Of a stretch of DNA of 64,000 nucleotides, positions 57,087 to 64,000 are shown in pieces. Position numbers and translations under genes: made by a program. How positions within the stretch are numbered: position 1 is the stretch's first letter; each line of letters begins with the position of its first letter. The notes under the pieces were generated by a model. The model searched no databases, was not told the origin of the DNA, and saw nothing but the letters and a program-made list of their open reading frames with translations. Source of the DNA: Isoetes taiwanensis (taxonomy: Eukaryota > Streptophyta > Lycopodiopsida > Isoetales > Isoetaceae); assembly GCA_021234155.1 (NCBI GenBank), contig JAJEKV010000046.1, positions 7,881,012 to 7,945,011 of the forward strand, read 5' to 3'.

Positions 57087-58763
57087 CCTTCAGACTCAAA
57101 GAGAAATGAGGAAAATAGCAACAACACCCAATATTTATATACAGAAGCAACCCTAAAAGGTTCGTAGATTAACCAGTACCTCTTAGAACCCTAATCATGT
57201 ATTATTAATAGTTTACAAGAAGTATTAAGTAAAAGTTGCGATTAGTTACCTGAATCCGACTGTCACTATGAACACGTATGCAATCAGTTTGCATCTCATA
57301 ATTATTCTCAAATACATCTGTATCAAATAATTTTACGCTCCAAAAGCGAAAAATCGCCTGCCTTGAGCCGCTCCAGGGTTGAGCTGCCGCTCCTGATCTA
57401 GGGTTTAGCTACCGCTCCTGATTTAGGGTTTCGTCAATCCAAGGGTTAGATAGGCCAAACGCGAACATTACTGCCCAATTTTCTCTTAATATTCCAGGTC
57501 AGCAACAACACGTTGTCACATATGCCGAAAGTACCCATGTTAATGAAAACAATTTGAATGAATATCCAAAAGTCAAATTGCCCTATGATACTACACAATG
57601 TCCCATGATAAGGTAAAAATTCTTTACCAATGTATACTTTTAGTAATTAAGACTTCAACTACTACTGCTCCCTGTGAAGTGCCAAGTATAGTATGGGGTT
57701 CCAAAATTAATGCAGATTTAATACGTACGATATTCAAAGCAGACTTTCACAGAAAACAAAATATGAATAACTCCCATCTAATAACAACAACTATCCTAGG
57801 CAATAATAGAAATTTAATGCTTACACTACCAAAATTTCTTGAATAGATCATCATATAACAAAACTAGTTCTAATGTTAGAACCCTCAATACCATTAGTTT
57901 ACATAGTGTCCCGTTTAAGCCCAGGATTACCAAATACTATTCCTGAAAAACCAAGATCCATATACAAGTATTACAGGCATAAAAATAGTACCATCATGTC
58001 CTCTGTTCATTCAAAATTTTAGTGTAAAGTCACCTGTGGTGAGCTACACACCTAGCATAGATCAAATCTACACTAGCCTAAACAAAACCTAATGCCTTGC
58101 CAAGACATCCAAGCCTTACCAGCTAACTAAAGGTAAGACGGGACTTATCGGACCCCAAAAGGGGAAGCCTTAGAGATTTTACAAAACAAATGACTGCCAA
58201 AGTGCATTACCAATAAAAGCAAGTGTTATGATAAAGCATAACAACATTACAACCTAGGGTTGTCTAAACAGTAAGTCAAAATAGATAGTTACCACAACAA
58301 CCAGCTGTACAATCCAAGTAAAAGAGATAACAGCATCGTCACAAACTTATAAGCAAAATCACAGGAAAAACAGACTAAACCAAAAAGTATCCCATGGTTG
58401 TTTCATTCAAGCCAAGCAAGTAAATATATCAGCAGATAACCACACAAGAAAATTCAACAAATGCAAATCAAGTTAAGGAATTAGACAGAAACACTTTAAT
58501 ATTTAAAAATATTTCCAGAATTTAAATTCAAAAATAGATCGACATAACAGTTGGGAATAGTGTAAGCAGTAATCATATTCCAAAAATCAAAGTAATAAAA
58601 CAGATCCAAGAGTTTAAAGCCGGATACCAATTTGCATGCTGTCACCATAGACCAAAGGGAAACCACTTACCATTTTCAAAGTAATCATAACAATTATAAA
58701 GAGTATGTTCATATACTTGCAACATCATGCCTTCAAGAAAACACCATGCTGAAAACAGAGTAT

Positions 58764-58878
58764 GGGAGAAGGAGTTCGGTTACCTGCAGCAAAAATGCAT
58801 TAATTAGCCTAAGAAGGGTAAAAATGCATATGCTAGCAGGTAAGCAATGAACAACCTTGGCCTTTCGGCCCTTTACCC
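58764..58878 (-). ncRNA. conserved ~115-nt block (subfamily C)
   Basis: The strands AUGCAUU and AAUGCAU form a better duplex than the A version (GGCAUU/AAUGCU): G.U has become U-A. The AG|GTAACCG centre and the GAAA tetraloop hairpin are unchanged although exon 1 differs strongly between C and A. Confidence 0.65.
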
Positions 58879-60503
58879 ACAGATAAAATGTATACAATTG
58901 TAAACAAATGCAACAGAGCAGGAAAATTAAAATTTGCTAGAATTTCACGGGATAACTTAGATCGACCAGCACTGGTATAAGGTAGCGAAAATTCGTAACA
59001 AACAGGTGAAAACATGAAGCAGAGTCCTATCATTAAATAAACTAGTTAAGAATTAGAGCATAGGAGCATAAAGGTCAATATCAGAATTTATCTAAGGCTA
59101 AATCTACCTTGTAACAATAAATGAAGGCAGACATGTTAAACCATGTTAGTACATTAAATATCAACAATGAGGCTTCATATTGGCCATATATCCAAGCCAA
59201 ACCAGCATGCAAAAATACTGACACAGCCAAGTAATAAAGCTTAAAAGGCTATAAAAAGAGTTCCATCCTTCCATGCCCACCAATAAATAAACAGAGTCTA
59301 AATCGTCACAGCAACAAATAAACCAAAGTCTGATATGGGCAGTACAGTAGCAAATGCACAAGGTCTAAATAATGTTTTCAACTGCCAAAAGATTTAGCAC
59401 ATAGACCAAGGTATATATATCAAGCCAAATTAGTTCAGGAGTATAGACAGCACGGATAAGGCCATCAGCTGACACCAAGTTCTGAGTGTTGAACCAACCT
59501 AACTATGCAACACGGACCTCACTACACAGTATAAGAATAAAATATGCTGGACAAACTTGCTTTAAATCATAGACCCATTGGGTAGCATTGAAAGATTAGA
59601 AGGAATTTGGTAGATCTGAGGCATAGCTAGGCAGCAAGTTAATTACACACAGTTCAGCTGAGTAAAGACTGAAAAAGAATGTCTATATTTGAGCAATGTA
59701 TCTGCAAGGAGGCTATCATACCAAACATAAAAGAGCCTGAACATGCACTCAGGACAAATAGATTGACCAACGTTAAAAAAGTGAAAGTGGTAAATACCAG
59801 AACAAGCATAACAAGACTAGGCTCCAAGAACTAAACAAGATTATCTGATACCAAACAGTTAAGCTGGACATGCCCATATATCATATTGTTAGAGCACGCA
59901 TATGCACTCTATTATGGATTAAATAAATGCAACATGCTGGAAACATATTAAACCATGCCAGATCAGGATGTAATACCAGACTATAAGAGCATATGACTAA
60001 AGGGGGATAAGGTGCAGACTGCAAATAATCCAGTGAACACAACATTGGCCAATCTTAGGCCCCCAGCTTACAAACCCAAGACATCTAGATAATTAAGGAA
60101 ACTATAAAGATGCAGCAAATAATGGATAAGAGAAAAAAGATCACAATCATACACTGCTAGAAATGTATACAGTGAACTCCAACAGCCCATAAATATGTGG
60201 ATTACAAGGAGAAAATGGAAATCTAAGTTAAGTGGAGTGCGAACTTATCAAGTTAAATGGAAAGGAAAATCAAAGTTAAATGGATATCCAGCTGCTGGAA
60301 ACAGGCATTTAGTAAACAAAGTTATGCAAAAATGTTCTGATTAAAGCCAGCAATAAGCAATACAGGAATAACAGAAAACAACATAAGCCTGGTTTATGCA
60401 TACATATAACTATCATTCCTAAAGACCCAGCACATTAAGAGAGTAGAAAATCAGCTTCAATATCAGTGGTATAAGAATTTAAACTCTAAATATAAAGGGA
60501 GAC

Positions 60504-60824
60504 CTGATTTGGCTGTGTGTCATCCTCAGAATCGTCATCTTCAATAGAGTTGGGCAGTGCCACTAAATCAAAGTTGCCAGTAGATGTCTCAGCACCCTTT
60601 GAAATCTTGCTGCATGGTTTAAACCCTGGTATAAACTTCTTGATGCCAGGATCACTCTTGGCTCTAATGGGATCCAGCCCATTTTGCCTGCAAAGCTCAA
60701 CTAGTTGTGCTTTTATGGGCTGTGTAGCACTCTGTTCGATCCAATTCCTCCTGAGAAACTCTGTCAAACTGGCCGTAGTCTGGCTTTTATTATGAGCGCC
60801 CTCAGGCATGCCAGCATAGCTCAT
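60504..60824 (-). CDS. exon 1, SAP-like domain protein (subfamily C)
   Basis: It has 107 codons, MSYAGMPEGAHNKSQTTASL, FLRRNWIEQSATQPIKAQ, LVELCRQNGLDPIRAK, IKKFIPGFKPC and an acidic tail SIEDDDSEDDTQPNQ, up to CAG|GTCTCC. It is open although no RT exons follow in this copy. TATA-like TATAAATA lies at 60858-60865, 34 nt upstream. Read through, it would add only VSLYI before a stop. Confidence 0.7.
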
Positions 60825-62159
60825 GGATCAAATGCAGTATAGAAGGGAGAAAAACCATATTTATAGATCTGTCCCTGCCCTAATGCCAGACGCATTGCTT
60901 AGAACTAAGTTAATAAACTGTGCTTATTACCTAATCAGAAAGAATAAAGTGATGATTGAGTCTAGTTACCTGTACCGGCCTGTCACTGTGAAAACGTGAT
61001 CAAAAATAGCTTGTAAAATCGTGATTTCATAAGAAAAGTTTGTTGCAAACCAGGCACGATTCATGGACGTCATTTGCCTACCGGAAAATCTTCGGTGTTA
61101 TGGCCTGCACCATTCGGCTAGGGTTTCGTAACCATTAGGGTTAGATGGCCATCTCCACGTTTAGCAAAAGACACCGTATTTTTCAGAATATTCCCATCGG
61201 ACATCCGAAACAATGGTTGCCATTATTTTCCATATTACAAGAGTCAAAATGGGCCCATGAGCGCCATACCTTTCCATCTGTATTGTTCCACTAGGATACT
61301 ATCTCATTTAAAAGGTAACTTGGTGGTTTTTACAATCTTGCATCATCTTGAAATCCGTCCATACAGTAAACCAATTTACAAGTAATTAGCAAGGAGAACT
61401 ACTACTGGTGGCGGACACTACTCAAGATAACCAATATTAGTATTTCAACATGTTCTGAACCTGAAGTATGCTTATAGAGGCACAACATTCCATAGATCAA
61501 CACTACATAAGGATATTCTAGTCATATTAAAAGGTCCGATAACTAAGGTTGTGTCAAATACATATTTCATGTTTCATGGTTCATGGAATAATCCCCATGT
61601 TCAAGTATAAAGGTCACAATCTATTGTACTTCCAGCTTCCTACAATAGGGCATTACGGCAAGGGAAACTCAATGCAGTAGACAACGCAGGGGTTGCCCTA
61701 GGACCATAACATGATGGCTCAAGGACACCTGAGTACGGTAAAAGAAAAGATCATACTAATTAAAACCAGTCATATTGAAATCACAAACCGTATACGTGTT
61801 ATCCCAAGGGTTAAAAAATAACTTCAGTAAGGGGCAAGGCCTAGAGTCTGTATAGAACAAGCATATTGCCCAATGATACAAAAATTCAACGTTATTACTC
61901 AGGTACTCAGAAAAACAATGTACTTCATACTCAGATTATATGCATTACCAATGGTCAACCTTGCCGCCACAATCAAAACATAATAAGTCAAACTTGGAAT
62001 CTAATATTGGAAAATAAATTTCGAGTACAAGACAAAGATAGAGCAAAGAATCAAGAAGTCAAGAGTAGACAAAATGGTAACTGAAATAATAGGAAATCAG
62101 CATTTTTATGGCAGAAGAGGCTCAATTCTCAGACATAACAAAGGCTAGCCCTAGCCCTC

Positions 62160-62160
<1 letters not shown>

Positions 62161-62255
<95 letters not shown>
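62161..62255. repeat. (TA)n array at the right (5') end of the subfamily C copy
   Basis: The array is about 95 bp of TA. Its right flank AATACAAGTGGTTGTACTAT resembles the right flank of the array at 40426. Confidence 0.95.
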
Positions 62256-62258
<3 letters not shown>

Positions 62259-62430
62259 CAAGTGGTTGTACTATGAAGGACCACATGAAGTCGACCCGGC
62301 ACGATATATCGAAGAGTGTGTAGTTCGTATAGTATCTAGTCTGAAATTCAAAAATTAAGATACGAAGTTCTAAAGTTAAGACTAGCTTGAAGGACTGCAT
62401 GAAGTCGACCCTGCAAAACACACCAATGTG
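62256..62430 (+). repeat. direct repeat GAAGGAC-n-GCATGAAGTCGACCC
   Basis: GAAGGACCACATGAAGTCGA (62276) and GAAGGACTGCATGAAGTCGA (62391) lie 115 bp apart within AT-rich DNA. No gene is seen. Confidence 0.6.
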
Positions 62431-62439
62431 CAAAAGATT

Positions 62440-62990
62440 CCCCTAGATGCCTGAAGTTTTTGCAATATTCTATGTAGATTCTCGCAAAATTCAAAGATTA
62501 TCCCAAAATTCCTCTAGATTCCTCAAGATACTATCTAGGTTTCCCTAGTTTCCATTGATTCTATGAAGATTCTCCAAGATTCTTTAAGATTCCATAAAGA
62601 TTCCCCTAGATGCTCAAAGATTTTATAAAGATTTCCTTATATACCTTTAGATTCACAAAGATTATTCCAAGATACCCATGGATTCTCTAACATTCTATGT
62701 AGATTCTTCTAGATTCTATAAAGCTTGTTCCAGATTCTCTAAGATTCCATCAAGATTCCCTTAGATTCTATGTAAATTGTCCTGGATTCCCTTAGATTCT
62801 ACGAAAATTCTTCTAGATTCTCCAAGATTCCATCTAGATTCCTTTAGATTCTCAAACATTTTATGAATATTCCCTTGAATTCCTCTAGATTTGCGAAGAT
62901 CCACTCAAGATTCGCATAGATTCCCCAAGATCCTATACACTGTCCTAGATTCTCTAACATACGAGTTTTTTGAACTCGTCAACATTAATA
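62440..62990 (+). repeat. degenerate AGATTC-type repeats
   Basis: A long series of related words (TAGATTCTCTAAGATTCC, ATAAAGATTCCCCTAGATGC, TTAGATTCTATG) recurs with ~25-45 bp spacing. It is the same family as the tract at 41595-42130. Confidence 0.7.
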
Positions 62991-64000
62991 TACCCCAAAG
63001 TCTTATGGATATTCCTGAAGTTTTCATAGATTCCTGTAGATTGCCTGTAAGTATGACAATTTTTTTGTTTTAATCATATCTCCCATTGCCTTTGAGATGA
63101 TATTCAATGACATAGTAATCTAGTGTGTCTGCGATATTTGACTTTTAAAATAGGTGAGTCGCTTTTGAGGATAGTAACTACGATGTCACATGAGAAATTC
63201 AAAAGTCCCATCTTTAAAGCTTTCAATTCCAAAACCACTTGATTTTCGCGATGTCATTGGGTATCAACGATAATATACACACAACACATAGAGGATGAGT
63301 TGCAAAGAATGCAATTAAAAACTAAAAATCAAATGAATGCTCTAGTCCAATCAAAAGTTCTTTACAATAGCAAGATTACAACTTTGAGAAGTTTATACTT
63401 CCTCAACAACTTGATGATTTTTTTCTGCATTTTTTTCCATTCAGGATTATTATTTTTACAAAGTGAACTCAGAGTCTTTCTGTTCATCGGTTATTTGCAT
63501 GTTCATATATGACATGTGTTCCTATTGTAATTTACAAAATTCAACATGCAAGCGAGCGAGTTGGGCAACCCATAAAGGCATGAAGCACAATTCTAGTCAC
63601 ATGTTTTCAGATCTATTTTTGAACACAATCATTAGAAGTAATAATCCAAGTCCCTTAAAATGGATGTAATCAAAGGGAGAGCGTCATTGTGAATGATAGC
63701 AAACTAGCTTTTCAGAATCTAATTTATGAATAGTCAATTTTGGTTGCCAGCGCTGTAGCCTTTCTCATATCTTCAACGTGAGGCAATTTAACAGATATTT
63801 ATGAATTGATCAAAGCTTCATCATAATTCCATAACAATAAGTTTTATTCCATAACAATAAGTTTTGATTGCATAAAGTACACATTTAGGTGCATGTTCAA
63901 GTCCTTTAATTCCCTTTAGTCCCCCAAAATTCCTCTAAATCCCTGAAGATGATTGGTTAAATAAAGATCAGTGACATCAGCACCCAAATAAAAAGAACAA
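62991..64000. other. AT-rich DNA, no recognised gene
   Basis: Short frames only. A tandem duplication of ATTCCATAACAATAAGTTTT lies at 63826-63865. Nothing else was recognised up to the window end. Confidence 0.35.

Larger units (their letters stand above)
54849..58068 (-). repeat. 5' pseudo-LTR of the subfamily B element
   Basis: It begins at the junction with the subfamily C copy (GTAGATTTGATC on the minus strand) without a TA array and ends at the TA site inside the junction RNA. A leader repeat of ~25 bp (about 57395-57435) contains CTAAACCCTAGATCAGG and GAAACCCTAAATCAGG. The TATA box is at 57134-57141. Confidence 0.8.
58069..62160 (-). mobile_element. solo pseudo-LTR of a third subfamily (C)
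   Basis: On the minus strand: a TA array (62255-62161), ACGAGGGCTAGGGCTAGCC (like ACGAAGTCTAGGGTTAGC in A), ~1.3 kb leader with telo-boxes near 61125-61145, TATA box, exon 1 (60824-60504), a long AT-rich intron, the conserved 115-nt block (58878-58764) and the 5' half of the junction RNA. It ends GGCTAGTGTA at 58069, the TA site. The exon 2/3 part is absent. The subfamily B element starts at the next base. Confidence 0.75.

Overview
The window reads as transposon-rich nuclear DNA of a plant or plant relative (streptophyte). Supporting signs are spliced genes with GT/AG introns, TATA boxes, plant-type telo-box motifs (AAACCCTAA), a Ty3/gypsy element with a plant-type second RNase H, and a full-length LINE. 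I see no bacterial features, tRNA, rRNA or CRISPR. The species cannot be named; a non-flowering lineage is a guess.

Layout. (1) 1-8.8 kb: a GC-rich, gene-like region. A probable first coding exon lies at 912 and a frame-broken FCP1/SCP-type HAD phosphatase at about 7.03-7.87 kb. About 20 short palindromes with core TCGACT-n4-AGTCGA sit in its apparent introns and flanks. (2) 9.2-18.1 kb, minus strand: a decayed Ty3/gypsy element (gag/protease at 17.3-18.05 kb, RNase H-RT-RNase H at 9.2-11.3 kb). It is split by a nested LINE at 11.3-17.29 kb that has its own tandem 5' monomers and an (ATTCT)n tail. A second LINE 3' end lies at 18.2-18.35 kb on the plus strand. (3) 20.55-40.07 kb, plus strand: a head-to-tail array of three near-identical units plus a remnant of a retroelement encoding a Penelope/telomerase-like reverse transcriptase in three exons. 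(4) 40.07-47.29 kb: a (TA)n tract, AT-rich DNA, degenerate AGATTC-type repeats and a possible F-box/kelch pseudogene. (5) 47.4-62.2 kb, minus strand: a second subfamily of the same retroelement, complete with two ~3.2 kb direct terminal repeats (54.85-58.07 and 47.41-50.64 kb), next to a solo terminal repeat of a third subfamily (58.07-62.16 kb). (6) 62.2-64 kb: AT-rich repeats.

The main discovery candidate is this retroelement. Each long terminal repeat (pseudo-LTR) carries a leader, a TATA box, exon 1 (a small SAP-like protein) and most of intron 1. The internal part carries exon 2 (a Cys cluster) and exon 3 (RT with Penelope-like motifs, no GIY-YIG domain seen). TA dinucleotide tracts mark nearly every boundary. 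Three conserved non-coding structures are visible: a ~110-nt block with a possible pseudoknot and an AG|GTAAC splice-like centre, a ~150-nt multi-stem RNA straddling the pseudo-LTR/internal TA boundary with compensatory changes between subfamilies, and a hairpin just after the RT stop codon. The copy at 50.9-57.1 kb appears intact (107+511+688 codons).

Caution: differences between near-identical copies cluster strongly at CAG/CTG trinucleotides (often turned into CG, CGG or ACG). This suggests systematic read or consensus errors at methylated CHG sites, or a real CHG-directed mutation process. Many broken frames in the window, including the host-type genes, may come from it.
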